This document shows, piece after piece, positions 44,146-53,569 of a stretch of DNA of 64,000 nucleotides. Below the pieces are notes generated by a model. That model was not told the origin of the DNA. It did no database searches and saw only the letters and a program-made list of their open reading frames with translations. Numbering within the stretch: position 1 is the stretch's first letter; each line of letters starts with the position of its first letter. The position numbers and the translations under genes were made by a program. The stretch comes from Flavobacterium sp. ZT3R18 (GTDB taxonomy: Bacteria > Bacteroidota > Bacteroidia > Flavobacteriales > Flavobacteriaceae). The stretch spans positions 286,079 to 350,078 of the forward strand of contig NZ_VJZS01000001.1 of the NCBI RefSeq assembly GCF_007097385.1. Reading direction: 5' to 3'.

Positions 44146-44354
44146 GAAAACCCTGAAAGGGTGAAATGATTATAGAAATAAGTAATTCCATCGTACGAAA
44201 ACCCCAAAGGGGTGGCTTTTTTACATCTGAATGTATTGATTATTAAGATGGAGGTTTTTTAATAAAAAAGGTTAAATAATTTCACCCCCCTTCAGGGTTT
44301 GCTCACCGACGCGTTATATATTTTCTATAATCATTACACCCCTTTCGGGGTTTG
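44146..44354. repeat. Inverted-repeat element of AACCCYGAAAGGG hairpins
   Basis: The left half (44146-44179) contains AACCCTGAAAGGGTGAAATG followed by ATTATAGAAA. The right half (44320-44354) is its approximate inverse (TTTCTATAATCATTACACCC and a CCTTTCGGGG stem). Between them lie two further short hairpins, at about 44198-44214 (ACCCCAAAGGGGT) and 44285-44300. Sequence before (43931-44145) and after (44355-44533) shows no gene or firm promoter. Confidence 0.7.
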
Positions 44355-44533
44355 GATGAGTTATACCAATTGTATTCGCTAATCTAATAATCCCAAAAGT
44401 TTCAGGATTGTAAGGATACTGATTATAATTTGTCTTCTGCATGAAGTCTAATGCTAAATGCGCCGTTATTGATTGTTTTCAAGCCATTTCAAAATTTTAG
44501 ATTTAAATAAAACTACCTAAATAAAACTAATAA

Positions 44534-46276
44534 ATGAAACCAATTTTAAATTTTGTATTTCTTATTTTAATACTGTCAAATGCGTTCTCACAGCAGACAA
44601 GTGTAACAAAATCAGAAGATTTAAAAAGTGCTTATGATATTCAAGACAGTGTGATGATTAAAACACGTGATGGCGCATTTATATCAGCAATGGTGGTGCG
44701 AAAAAAAGGAATCACTACTCCAAAACCTGTCATCTTTCAATATACTATTTATGTTAGGGACAAAGGAAGAGATATTAAAACATTAAAAGAAGCTGCGGAC
44801 AACGGTTACGTAGGCGTTATTGCCTATACAAGAGGTAAGCGGTTTAGTCCAAGTGAAATATTCCCTTATGAGAATGATGGCAATGATGCTTATGATGTTA
44901 TTGATTGGATCAGTAAACAAGAATGGTGCAACGGAGGTGTAGGGATGTATGGCGGTAGTTATAATGGATTTACGCAATGGGCAGCTTGTAAAAAAATGCA
45001 TCCTGCACTTAAAACAATTGTGCCTTATGTTGCTAACAGACCAGGAATGGGACTTCCAATGGAAAATAACATTTCTGTAAACCCCAATTACGAATGGTCG
45101 TTTTATGTTGGCAATAACAAGTACCTAGATACTATTGCAGGCAATGACAGACAGCGATTTAGAACAATGCAGGACAAATGGTGGAAAACAGGCGTGGCCT
45201 ATAAAAAAATGGACAGTATTGACGGCAGTCCCAATAGGCTGTTTCAACGATGGATAAGCCATTCTTCATTTGACGAATATTGGCAGAAAATGGCGCCGTA
45301 CGGAAAAGAATTTGCACAAATAAATATTCCTGTGCTGGCTTTTGACGGATATTACAACGATTCTCAAAATTCAAGTTTGTATTATGTAAGAGAACTTCAG
45401 AAATATAATCCACAAACTCCGGTTTATGTAATTATTGGGCCGTACGGTCACTTTGGTACTCAAATTGGAGGCGAACTTAATTTGTATGACTACAAGGTTG
45501 ATTCAATAGCCATAATCAATATAAAAAAAATAACGTACCAATGGTTTGATTATATTCTAAGAAACAGCACTAAACCAGAAATACTGAAAGACAAAATTAA
45601 CTATCAGGTAATGGGAGCAAATGAGTGGCGAAGTACCTCTTCTATTGATAAAATGGCCAATGGTTTTCTCAAAATGTATTTGACAGATAGCAAATCAGGA
45701 AAGTTTTATGCTTTAAATGACAAAAAACCAATTCAAAAAAAGTATCTGTACCAAGAAGTTAATTTTGCTGACAGACAAACGGAAAATAATGATTACTACC
45801 CAGATCCAATTATTAGAAAAGAGATAGATACTAGCAATGGATTTATTTTTATAAGTGAACCCTTGAAAGAATCGATGTTAATTAATGGTTCTTTTTTTGG
45901 GGAGATAAAAGCGAGTATCAACAAAAAAGATATGGATATAGGGGTTACTTTATATGAAGTAATGCCAAATGGAGACTATTTTCATTTGTCTTATTTTTTA
46001 GGTCGTGCCAGTTACGCCAAAGACACTACAAAAAGAAATTTACTGAAACCTAATGAAATAGAATCTATCCCTTTTTCGAATACACATTTGGTCAGTAAGC
46101 AATTGAGTAAAGGCAGTCGTTTGCTTGTGGCTATCAATGTAAATAAAAATCCATTTTCTCAATTAAATTATGGAACAGGCAAAGAGGTTAGCGATGAAAC
46201 CATTGAAGATGCGAAAGAACCTTTAAAAATAAAATGGTATAATGACAGTTTTATAAAAATTCCAGTTTGGAAATAA
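44534..46276 (+). CDS. CocE/NonD family hydrolase
   Basis: The 580-residue protein has a signal peptide ending NAFSQ (about 20). The X-Pro dipeptidyl-peptidase S15/CocE domain has TRDGAFISAMVVRK early, the nucleophile Ser142 in GMYGGSYNGFTQW, an Asp near 275 in FDGYYNDS, and a His in GPYGHFG near 307. A C-terminal jelly-roll (about 420-575) completes the CocE/PepX layout. It is probably an exported esterase or peptidase; the substrate is unknown. It has its own promoterless-looking AT-rich leader and a strong terminator after it. Confidence 0.9.
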   Translation: MKPILNFVFLILILSNAFSQQTSVTKSEDLKSAYDIQDSVMIKTRDGAFISAMVVRKKGITTPKPVIFQYTIYVRDKGRDIKTLKEAADNGYVGVIAYTRGKRFSPSEIFPYENDGNDAYDVIDWISKQEWCNGGVGMYGGSYNGFTQWAACKKMHPALKTIVPYVANRPGMGLPMENNISVNPNYEWSFYVGNNKYLDTIAGNDRQRFRTMQDKWWKTGVAYKKMDSIDGSPNRLFQRWISHSSFDEYWQKMAPYGKEFAQINIPVLAFDGYYNDSQNSSLYYVRELQKYNPQTPVYVIIGPYGHFGTQIGGELNLYDYKVDSIAIINIKKITYQWFDYILRNSTKPEILKDKINYQVMGANEWRSTSSIDKMANGFLKMYLTDSKSGKFYALNDKKPIQKKYLYQEVNFADRQTENNDYYPDPIIRKEIDTSNGFIFISEPLKESMLINGSFFGEIKASINKKDMDIGVTLYEVMPNGDYFHLSYFLGRASYAKDTTKRNLLKPNEIESIPFSNTHLVSKQLSKGSRLLVAINVNKNPFSQLNYGTGKEVSDETIEDAKEPLKIKWYNDSFIKIPVWK

Positions 46277-46297
46277 AGGGTCGAATCAACAAAAATA

Positions 46298-46335
46298 AAA
46301 GCCGCAAATTTCATTTGAAATTTGCGGCTTTTTTA
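46298..46335. terminator. Bidirectional terminator between CocE-like gene and P5C dehydrogenase gene
   Basis: Perfect 16-bp arms (46298-46313 and 46316-46331, stem AAAGCCGCAAATTTCA) with a 2-nt loop. A and T runs lie on both outer sides. It is shared by the convergent genes. Confidence 0.9.
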
Positions 46336-46351
46336 TAAATCTAAAATTAGA

Positions 46352-47980
46352 CTATTCTCCTAAAAACGGGTATCTATAATCTACTGGAGTAACAAATGTT
46401 TCTTTGATCGTTCTTGGCGAAGCCCAACGCAATAAGTTCAATGCTGAACCCGCTTTGTCGTTAGTTCCTGATGCTCTTGCACCACCAAAAGGTTGCATTC
46501 CTACAACAGCTCCTGTTGGTTTATCATTGATGTAGAAGTTTCCGGCAGCATTTTGTAAAGCGGTTGTAGCTTCTTCGATTGCATAACGGTCTTGACTGAA
46601 AACAGCTCCTGTTAAAGCGTACTCAGATGTAGAATCTACCAATTTCAATGTTTCAGACCATTTAGCGTCTTCATAAACAAAAATCGTCATTACAGGTCCG
46701 AATAATTCGGTTTCCATAGTGGTGTAATGAGGGTTTGTTGTTACGATGATAGTTGGTTCAATAAAATAACCTACTGATTTATCGTAGTTTCCACCAACGA
46801 TAATTTCGGCATCGGCATCTTTTTTAGCTTGGTCAATAAAACTAGCTAATTTATCAAAAGATCCTTCGTGAATTACTGCAGTGATAAAGTTACCAAAATC
46901 TTCTGGAGAACCCATTTTCATTGATTTGGTATCGGTAATCAATTGTTCTTTTATGGCTGGCCATAAGCTTTGCGGAACATAAGCTCTTGAAGCAGCTGAA
47001 CATTTTTGACCTTGAAATTCAAAAGCACCACGAACAATTCCTGTTGCTACTTGTTTTGCATTGGCACTTGGATGAGCGATGATAAAATCTTTACCTCCAG
47101 TTTCACCTACAATTCTTGGGTAGGTTTTGTAGTGGTGGATGTTAGTTCCAATTTTTGACCAAATATCTTTGAATACATGAGTTGAACCTGTAAAGTGAAT
47201 TCCAGCAAAATCACGACTTGCCAAAACAGTATCGGTAATCATCAATGCATCTCCAAAAACTACGTTGATAACTCCATCAGGAACTCCCGCTTCTTTGAAT
47301 ATTTCAATAATGATTTGAGCCGAAAATACTTGACTATCACTTGGTTTCCAGATAACCACATTCCCCATCATAGCAGCACTTGCTGGAAGGTTTGCAGCAA
47401 TGGCAGTAAAGTTAAAAGGTGTAATCGCATATACAAAACCTTCTAGAGGTCTGTATTCTAAACGATTCCACATATCTGAAGTAGATGCTGGTTGATCTGC
47501 GTAAATTTGAGTCATAAATTCTACGTTGAAACGTAAAAAGTCGATCAATTCACAAGAAGCATCAATTTCTGCTTGGTGTATATTTTTAGATTGCGCAATC
47601 ATTGTTGCAGCATTGATTCTTGCTCTGTATGGCCCTGCAATAAGTTCAGCTGCTTTAAGGAAAATAGCGGCGCGTTGTTCCCATGCCATATTTGCCCAAG
47701 CTGTTCTAGATTCTAGAGCATTGGCAATAGCTTTTTCTATATGTGTTTTTTCGGCAAGATGATAGGTTCCTACGACATGTTGGTGGTCGTGTGGAGCAGT
47801 CATGTTTTTAGTGTTTCCGGTTCTAATTTCTTCGCTACCAATATATAAAGGTACATCGATTGTAGAATTCCACATTTTTGTATAAGCTGCTTGAACGGCT
47901 GCTTTTTCTGGTGAGTTTGGAGCGTATCCTTTTACGGGTTCGTTAACCGCTTTCGGTACATTAAAAAAACCTTTTAGCAT
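46352..47980 (-). CDS. pruA: L-glutamate gamma-semialdehyde (P5C) dehydrogenase
   Basis: The enzyme oxidises P5C/glutamate semialdehyde to glutamate, the last step of proline breakdown. The 542-residue length fits the stand-alone P5CDH (PruA) and not the PutA fusion. Visible are the ALDH motifs TPFNFTAIAANLPASAAMMGNVVIWKPS near 190, the Glu in VGETGGKDF near 293, the catalytic Cys in FQGQKCSAASRAYVP near 327, and the C-terminal INDKPTGAVVGMQPFGGARASGTNDKAG. The proline dehydrogenase partner is not in the window. Confidence 0.95.
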   Translation of the reverse strand: MLKGFFNVPKAVNEPVKGYAPNSPEKAAVQAAYTKMWNSTIDVPLYIGSEEIRTGNTKNMTAPHDHQHVVGTYHLAEKTHIEKAIANALESRTAWANMAWEQRAAIFLKAAELIAGPYRARINAATMIAQSKNIHQAEIDASCELIDFLRFNVEFMTQIYADQPASTSDMWNRLEYRPLEGFVYAITPFNFTAIAANLPASAAMMGNVVIWKPSDSQVFSAQIIIEIFKEAGVPDGVINVVFGDALMITDTVLASRDFAGIHFTGSTHVFKDIWSKIGTNIHHYKTYPRIVGETGGKDFIIAHPSANAKQVATGIVRGAFEFQGQKCSAASRAYVPQSLWPAIKEQLITDTKSMKMGSPEDFGNFITAVIHEGSFDKLASFIDQAKKDADAEIIVGGNYDKSVGYFIEPTIIVTTNPHYTTMETELFGPVMTIFVYEDAKWSETLKLVDSTSEYALTGAVFSQDRYAIEEATTALQNAAGNFYINDKPTGAVVGMQPFGGARASGTNDKAGSALNLLRWASPRTIKETFVTPVDYRYPFLGE

Positions 47981-48112
47981 ATTCCTTAAATTTAATATTA
48001 GACAATTAGATAATTAAACAATTCAAATTTTATGAATTAGATAATTTCACGCAAAAGTACAAAGGTTAATTGATTAATATGTCAATTGGGAGGTTATAAA
48101 ATTAGGAAATTA

Positions 48113-48248
48113 AGATTTAAGATTTTTGATTAACGATTTTTGATTGCAGATTTCTGTATAATCGAAATTTTGTACGTAATCTAAAAAATCTTAAAAATAC
48201 TCAAGTTGACTGATAATTCTTAAATCAAAAATCGTTAATCAAAAATCT
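48113..48248. repeat. AATCAAAAATC-type repeat with 26-bp perfect inverted arms
   Basis: Perfect 26-bp arms (48120-48145 and 48223-48248) are built from GATTTTTGATTAACG. A 77-nt loop separates them. The right arm ends 7 nt before the stop codon of apaG. Related tracts lie at 15853-15896 and 41983-42030. Confidence 0.75.
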
Positions 48249-48255
48249 AACGGTT

Positions 48256-48642
48256 TTAATTTAAAGCAAAAGGGGCACACATTCTAAAGGTAGGTACAAT
48301 AACTTTGAAGGATTTTGTAGAAGTAAAATTAATCATATCAAAATGACCTTTCATAGCTCCGTATGGGGAGGATAGTAAACAACCTGAACTATACGTGTGC
48401 TGTTCGCCTGGTTTTAAAACTGGTTTTTTACCAATAACACCTTCACCGTCCACAAATTCTAAGTCGTTTAAGGAATCGTAGATTTCCCAATGACGTGAAG
48501 TCAATTGAACAGAATCTTTACTGTGGTTTTCTATTGTAATCTCATAACTAAAGGCAAAATGAATCTTGTAGTTTTTGAAGTACGTTCCTTCAAAACTAGT
48601 CAATACTGATATTTTAATGCCTCTTGTTATTTGTGAAACCAT
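48256..48642 (-). CDS. apaG: ApaG protein
   Basis: The 128-residue protein matches the ApaG Ig-like fold over its length: IKISVLTSFEGTYF, YEITIENHSKDSVQLTSRHWEIYDS, GEGVIGKKPVLKPGEQHTYSSGCLLSSPYGAMKGHFDMIN. The GxGVIGxxPxLxPG and SPxGxMxG blocks are diagnostic. Its role is debated (linked to Co/Mg sensitivity and Ap4A phenotypes in enterobacteria). It is a single-gene unit. An AATC-type repeat starts 7 nt after its stop. Confidence 0.94.
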   Translation of the reverse strand: MVSQITRGIKISVLTSFEGTYFKNYKIHFAFSYEITIENHSKDSVQLTSRHWEIYDSLNDLEFVDGEGVIGKKPVLKPGEQHTYSSGCLLSSPYGAMKGHFDMINFTSTKSFKVIVPTFRMCAPFALN

Positions 48643-48748
48643 GGTAAAGAGCTATAAATAGTTACTTCATTTTGACAAAATTACAAAAAAAATATAGTGA
48701 ATCTAAAATTTTTTTTGGAATGTTTTTTTGTAGCTCTTTAGCCCTGAG

Positions 48749-48766
48749 TCCCGATAGCTATCGGGA
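48749..48766. repeat. 18-bp palindrome TCCCGATAGCTATCGGGA
   Basis: A perfect palindrome lies in the 289-nt gap between apaG and the DUF5103 gene. It resembles a motif common in Bacteroidetes intergenic DNA. Two CTAATCACT copies (about 48889 and 48907) also lie in this gap, about 15-30 nt past the stop of the DUF5103 gene. Nothing else was found there. Confidence 0.7.
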
Positions 48767-48931
48767 GTGAAGAGTGATTAGCTTTTGGGTACACAAAAAA
48801 AGGAGTATAGATCATTAAAAAGCTATTTGGCTTATTCCTTTTGCATAAATTTTGAATGTATTTAGGCTAGAATCTACTATTCCAAGCTAATCACTAAAGG
48901 CTATTCGCTAATCACTGAGAAGTTACGTTTT

Positions 48932-50179
48932 TTAATTTGTTAGCTGTAATGAATTTGCCGTTCCATAGCCGATGACTTTTTCGTATCGGTCTCCGTTTCC
49001 TTTGTAATAAACCAAAACGGAATAGTCATTTACGGTTTGATAAAAGTTTCCATCAATACCGTTTTCCTGATCCATGATGCCTTTATTGTCTGCAATATGG
49101 TATTGGTAGTTTACGAATCCCTGTTTAATTAAAATGGCTTTTTCATAAAGAGCAGTTTTTGCATTATAATCCATTTTGTATTCGGGGGAGGTACTATAAT
49201 TATTAAACATTCCACCAACATAAACATTTTTATTTAGCATAAAAGAAGGGGCCGAAAGTGTAAAGTAAACCCAAGAATAATCGGCTTCAATTTTGGGATT
49301 TTGACCATTTACAATTTGTTCCTTAAAGTTACCGTTAATATCGGTCAAGTTGGTATAAGGTAAGTTGGTTCGATCTTCGTTTGTGTACAAATGCGTATTG
49401 TAAATATCATTGTCGGAATTCACGTAACTGATGTAATTATTGGCGTATCGAATGTCTTTGGAATCAAAGTTTAAAAATTCGTTTCCCGCCCAAAACTGGG
49501 TTTCTTTATCGTATTTATAGACAAAAGTGTTTCCAATAACATATTGTGACGGAATGTTTTTTAGAGCACTATTGAATTTTCCATTTTGAAGTAATACCAC
49601 TTTCAAGTTTTGTGTCGGATTTTGAAAAAGAAAATTTTCGCCTATTATTTCAAATTCTAAGTTGTGTTTAGTGTAGAGATTGCTTACTGTTCGAGCCTTT
49701 TTTATTTTTAATGGTACTTTTACAAGATCTTCATACAGAATAAAATGCCTTTTTAAAACCACTTCTTTGTCCGAATTTAAAATCGTAAGAACGTAATTGC
49801 CACTGAGAAGCAATCGAGTGTACTGATTTGGAATCGTGAGGTTGTAATGGGAATAGGTTTGTAGCGTATTAAAGGAGTTGGCATAGTCTAGAATTTTTTG
49901 ACTGTCAAAACCTTGTAAATAATCACTTTTTGGAATGTCCGAAGGAATCCAATTGTAATCACAATGGGTGATTTCATAATAATAGTCAGCTTCATTACCA
50001 AATAAGTCGTCAAATTGAAAATCAAATCCGTCCCCAAGTTTAAATATTGGAATGGTGTTTTTACTGTTCTGAATAAAAGAAGCCGTTTTGATATTAAAAG
50101 GTGGCGGTACCTCAGTCTCTACTTGTGCAGTAAGAGTTAGGCAAAATAAAGAAAGTAGTAAAACAGTAATTATTTTCAT
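48932..50179 (-). CDS. DUF5103 type IX secretion plug-like protein
   Basis: The 415-residue protein has a signal peptide to LTAQ (about 19). The mature sequence FNIKTASFIQNSKNTIPIFKLGDGFDFQFDDLFGNEADYYYEITHCDYNW and the C-terminal YVGGMFNNYSTSPEYKMDYN block follow the DUF5103 pattern. Members of this family have been described as the plug protein that binds the SprA translocon of the type IX secretion system. That makes this a marker for a Bacteroidetes T9SS organism. The translocon genes are elsewhere. It is monocistronic. Confidence 0.85.
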   Translation of the reverse strand: MKIITVLLLSLFCLTLTAQVETEVPPPFNIKTASFIQNSKNTIPIFKLGDGFDFQFDDLFGNEADYYYEITHCDYNWIPSDIPKSDYLQGFDSQKILDYANSFNTLQTYSHYNLTIPNQYTRLLLSGNYVLTILNSDKEVVLKRHFILYEDLVKVPLKIKKARTVSNLYTKHNLEFEIIGENFLFQNPTQNLKVVLLQNGKFNSALKNIPSQYVIGNTFVYKYDKETQFWAGNEFLNFDSKDIRYANNYISYVNSDNDIYNTHLYTNEDRTNLPYTNLTDINGNFKEQIVNGQNPKIEADYSWVYFTLSAPSFMLNKNVYVGGMFNNYSTSPEYKMDYNAKTALYEKAILIKQGFVNYQYHIADNKGIMDQENGIDGNFYQTVNDYSVLVYYKGNGDRYEKVIGYGTANSLQLTN

Positions 50180-50229
50180 TGGTCACTTGTCGTTCATGAG
50201 TGGTAAATATACGAATTATACCATTGTTA

Positions 50230-50368
50230 TTCAATGTTGTTTAGTGTAGGAAAATACACTTCTGTTGTGTCATTTCGACGAAGGAGAAATCACATTAGTT
50301 ATTTTCTTTATGTGATTTCTCCCTTTGGTCGAAATGACAAATAAGCCTTGACTAAATGACATTGGATT
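50230..50368. repeat. Inverted-repeat element with GTCATTTCGAC stem
   Basis: Inner arms cover 50269-50295 and 50310-50338; they contain GTCATTTCGACGAAGGAG and GAAATCACAT and pair with a few gaps. Outer ends TCAATGTTGTTTAGT (50231-50245) and ACTAAATGACATTGGATT (50352-50369) are partly inverse. This hairpin is common in Bacteroidetes. It fills most of the gap between the helicase and DUF5103 genes. Confidence 0.75.
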
Positions 50369-50422
50369 GTTATTGATGAATATTTGGGTTGTCCTATAAT
50401 GAGAGACTATAGACTCAATGGT

Positions 50423-53386
50423 TTACTCCAATATAAAATCCAAATTCTCCTCAATTTCAGCACTCATATAATTTTCATCCAAAAGCGAATCGGCCAAGAG
50501 TTTTTTACTTTCCTGCAAACGAATGATTTTTTCTTCAACAGTGTTTTTGGAGATAAACCGAATCACATTTACTTTATTCATCTGCCCAATTCGATGCGCA
50601 CGACCAATTCCTTGTTTTTCAGAAAAGGGATTCCACCAAGGATCCAGAAAAATAACATAAGAAGCTTTGGTAATATTGAGTCCAACTCCACCCGCTTTCA
50701 AAGAGATGAAAAATAACAATGGTTTTTCCTGCTCTTGAAAACGATTGACTTGAAATTCTCTTTCTTTCAAAGGCGTTTCTCCTGTAAGTTCGCAAAAATC
50801 TATTTTATTTTCTTGGCACCAAGTTTTATAAAAATTCAAATTGGATACAAACGAACTGAAAACAATTGTTTTTTGGTTGGATTGTACCAAAGTCTCTAAA
50901 TAGCGAGTCGCAGCAATGTATTTCCCCGAATCCATTTCCGATTTGGAGTCAATCATTTTGGGGTGATTACTCAATTGTCTCAAACGCATTAACGTGTTGA
51001 TAATACTAATTTTGTCTGTACTCGGGCCTTCAGCTTTCAAAAGGAAGTTTCTGGCCTTCGATTTTTCTTCTTCGTATAACTTTTCTTGTTCGGGTTCCAT
51101 TTCGCAATAGAAAATCTGTTCAGACAGTTCTGGTAAATCTTTTAAAACTTGCTCTTTGGTACGCCTTAAAATAAATGGACTAATGATGTTTTTTAGTTCC
51201 AATAAGCTATTCTCGTCTTGCTTTTTCTCTATTGGGAGTTTGTAATTTTCGGCAAAAAACGAATAACTCCCCAAGATATTTGGATTGATAAATTGCATTT
51301 GTGACCATAAATCATCGAGGGAGTTTTCTATTGGAGTTCCGCTCAATGATATTTTATGGCTGGCTTTTATCTGATTGATAGCCTTGAAAATTTTGGAATT
51401 CTTGTTTTTGATGTATTGACTTTCGTCCAAAATCAAATACCTGAAATTGTATTTTTCCAAAATTGAAATATCTCTGGAAACGACTGCATAACTGGTAAAA
51501 ATCAAATCGTATTTTTCTAATTTTTTAGAAAGCAGTTTTCGGTCGTTGCCAATATATTGCACTCTTCGAAAATGCGGTGTGAATTTTCGAGCTTCGTTAT
51601 ACCAGTTAAAAACCAATGAGGATGGTAAGACAATCAGAGCTTTTAAGTATTCTTTTGGTATTGGAATTTCGTTTCCAAATAAATCCAGTTGAACGTCTTC
51701 GGCTTTTTTAAATTCCAATTGTTCTTGTATGGCAACCAGTGTGGTCAAGGTTTGCAATGTTTTTCCCAATCCCATATCGTCGGCCAAGCATGCGCCTAAA
51801 CCATTGTTGTAATGTTCCAATAACCATTTAACTCCTTCTATTTGGTAGGGTCTCAGTGTCGCTTTTACCAAAGGTGAAGGCTGGTATTCTATGACTGTTT
51901 GTAAATTTGTTGAATTTTTCAGCTCTGTAATACCTTCTAGAATAGCAAAATTACTTTTAGGCAACATAAAATTACCGTTTTGAATTCTTGCCAATTTCAC
52001 CATAGGGGCGTAAAGCGTCATCCATTCAATCGGAATCAAAAAGTAATTGCCATTAGGCAAAAGAAAAAGTCGGTTTCGGTTTTTTATATTCGAAACTATT
52101 TCACTGAAACTAAATTCAAATGCCTCGCAAACCACCGTCATTTTGATGTCAAACCAATCGCTCTTTATTTCATTCGAAAATTGGATTTCCACTTTGTGAG
52201 TATCAATTTTCTTGCTGTCGATTTTCAGATTTTGAATAGAAAAGTTCAAAGACTTAAGAATTTCTTGGTTTTCTATAGCCCATTGTATGGTGGCGTAAGG
52301 GTTTTGCTTTTCTTCCTTTGGCGAAAGCCCAAACAAACCATTTTCGGTTTTTGACAGACCTATTTCCAGTAATTGATCTGCAAATGAAGATTCTGCTTCA
52401 GAGCGTTTGTACTGTATAAGTTTAATGTTGTCTAAATCACTTAAATCAATGGCCGAATTAGTTTTTTTTGTCGAATTGGCATCAAATGCATATCCGTTAT
52501 AATCGAATATAAGGTTGAGGTAATAGCTGTTTTTGAAAAAATCAAGTACGGGTTGAACGGCACAAGAAACGATATTGTTTCTGGTTTCAATTTCAAAACC
52601 AGTTGCTGTGATGTTTGCCTTTTTTGCAATATCCTTGATAAACTTCTCAAAATAGTCAGGCACCAATTTGGACGGAATCTCAATGGATTTTTTCGTCAAA
52701 AAAGGAGTGATTTTTTTAGAATTGATGTGTTGCAAATAGAAAAGTTTTCTGTCAACAATGAGCCAACTCGGATCGTCCAAAAGTAATTCGATTGTAGCAT
52801 CAAATGGATAAAAAACAGTTTCGTTGTCTTTTAAAGCTAGGGTATAGGTAATTCCATTTTGGTGTTTGTCAAAATGGAGTTGCGTTTCAAGGGGGGAATG
52901 ATTCGTAGTAACCCGACTGTTTCTAAAATCTTTCTCAAGGTCTAAATTCATAGACAACGGAAAACCCTCTTGCTTGACTAAACTGTAAAACTGATCTAGG
53001 TTGGTTTTTGTAAATTGGCGAATGCCAAAGGCTAGTTTAGAGTCTTTGAGTAAATCATCAATAGTTTTGGCAGACTTGCTGTTTTTGCTGAATTTTCTAA
53101 AAACTTTTTCGGGTTTTAAATCCTCACAAATGGTCAATATTTTTTTGGTGGTTGTATCTAAATTTTCAAAAATAACCCCGAAACTTTGAAGTACCTCGGA
53201 ACTCGCTTTCTTGTCTAAATAAGTTATAGCCTCGGAATGTTCTAGAATATAAGCAGTCGGAATATAGGTGTTTAGCTTTTTTTCAAAACTAATATCAAAG
53301 CAGAACTGAAAGGAATTCTCGGTTTTCAAAGTGATTTCTATTAGGATTGTAAATCGTAAATGGCCAATTTTTTTAATTGCTTTCAC
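50423..53386 (-). CDS. SNF2-family helicase-like ATPase
   Basis: The 987-residue protein has an N-terminal region of about 490 residues (bacterial SNF2-associated, no motif named) and a C-terminal SNF2 motor. The motor has Walker A DDMGLGKTLQTL with Lys542, ILDESQYIKN (DEAH-like box), SGTPIENSLDDLWSQMQFI, RRTKEQVLKDLPEL, and the helicase C part with SLKAGGVGLNITKASYVIFLDPWWNPFSEKQGIGRAHRIGQ. Such proteins remodel protein-DNA complexes; a link to RNA polymerase recycling (RapA/HepA type) is possible. The start is GTG 53386, immediately after an in-frame TAG; it is the earliest possible start. Confidence 0.9.
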   Translation of the reverse strand: MKAIKKIGHLRFTILIEITLKTENSFQFCFDISFEKKLNTYIPTAYILEHSEAITYLDKKASSEVLQSFGVIFENLDTTTKKILTICEDLKPEKVFRKFSKNSKSAKTIDDLLKDSKLAFGIRQFTKTNLDQFYSLVKQEGFPLSMNLDLEKDFRNSRVTTNHSPLETQLHFDKHQNGITYTLALKDNETVFYPFDATIELLLDDPSWLIVDRKLFYLQHINSKKITPFLTKKSIEIPSKLVPDYFEKFIKDIAKKANITATGFEIETRNNIVSCAVQPVLDFFKNSYYLNLIFDYNGYAFDANSTKKTNSAIDLSDLDNIKLIQYKRSEAESSFADQLLEIGLSKTENGLFGLSPKEEKQNPYATIQWAIENQEILKSLNFSIQNLKIDSKKIDTHKVEIQFSNEIKSDWFDIKMTVVCEAFEFSFSEIVSNIKNRNRLFLLPNGNYFLIPIEWMTLYAPMVKLARIQNGNFMLPKSNFAILEGITELKNSTNLQTVIEYQPSPLVKATLRPYQIEGVKWLLEHYNNGLGACLADDMGLGKTLQTLTTLVAIQEQLEFKKAEDVQLDLFGNEIPIPKEYLKALIVLPSSLVFNWYNEARKFTPHFRRVQYIGNDRKLLSKKLEKYDLIFTSYAVVSRDISILEKYNFRYLILDESQYIKNKNSKIFKAINQIKASHKISLSGTPIENSLDDLWSQMQFINPNILGSYSFFAENYKLPIEKKQDENSLLELKNIISPFILRRTKEQVLKDLPELSEQIFYCEMEPEQEKLYEEEKSKARNFLLKAEGPSTDKISIINTLMRLRQLSNHPKMIDSKSEMDSGKYIAATRYLETLVQSNQKTIVFSSFVSNLNFYKTWCQENKIDFCELTGETPLKEREFQVNRFQEQEKPLLFFISLKAGGVGLNITKASYVIFLDPWWNPFSEKQGIGRAHRIGQMNKVNVIRFISKNTVEEKIIRLQESKKLLADSLLDENYMSAEIEENLDFILE

Positions 53387-53387
53387 C

Positions 53388-53545
53388 TATAGCTCAATGC
53401 CATTAGGTTAAGATTTGTAATGCCTAACAGGTTAAAATAAACCTGTTAGGAAACGCTAATCCTAACAGGTTTTTTTTAACCTGTTAGGTGTTAATTTCTT
53501 TTCGTTTTTTTTTAAAACTTTATGACATTTAGCTATAGCTGAAGG
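53388..53545. repeat. Composite element with tandem CCTAACAGGTT hairpins
   Basis: Two identical hairpins lie in tandem, CCTAACAGGTT/AACCTGTTAGG at 53423-53450 and 53461-53488. The second has an all-T loop and matches the inner 18 bases of the terminator at 3391-3408. Outer ends are AATGCCATTAGGTTAAG (53398-53413) and ACTTTATGACATT (about 53517-53529). It fills the gap to the methyltransferase gene and is also the only candidate leader of the helicase gene. Confidence 0.7.
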
Positions 53546-53569
53546 TAATAAAACTATAAGAAATGCTAT

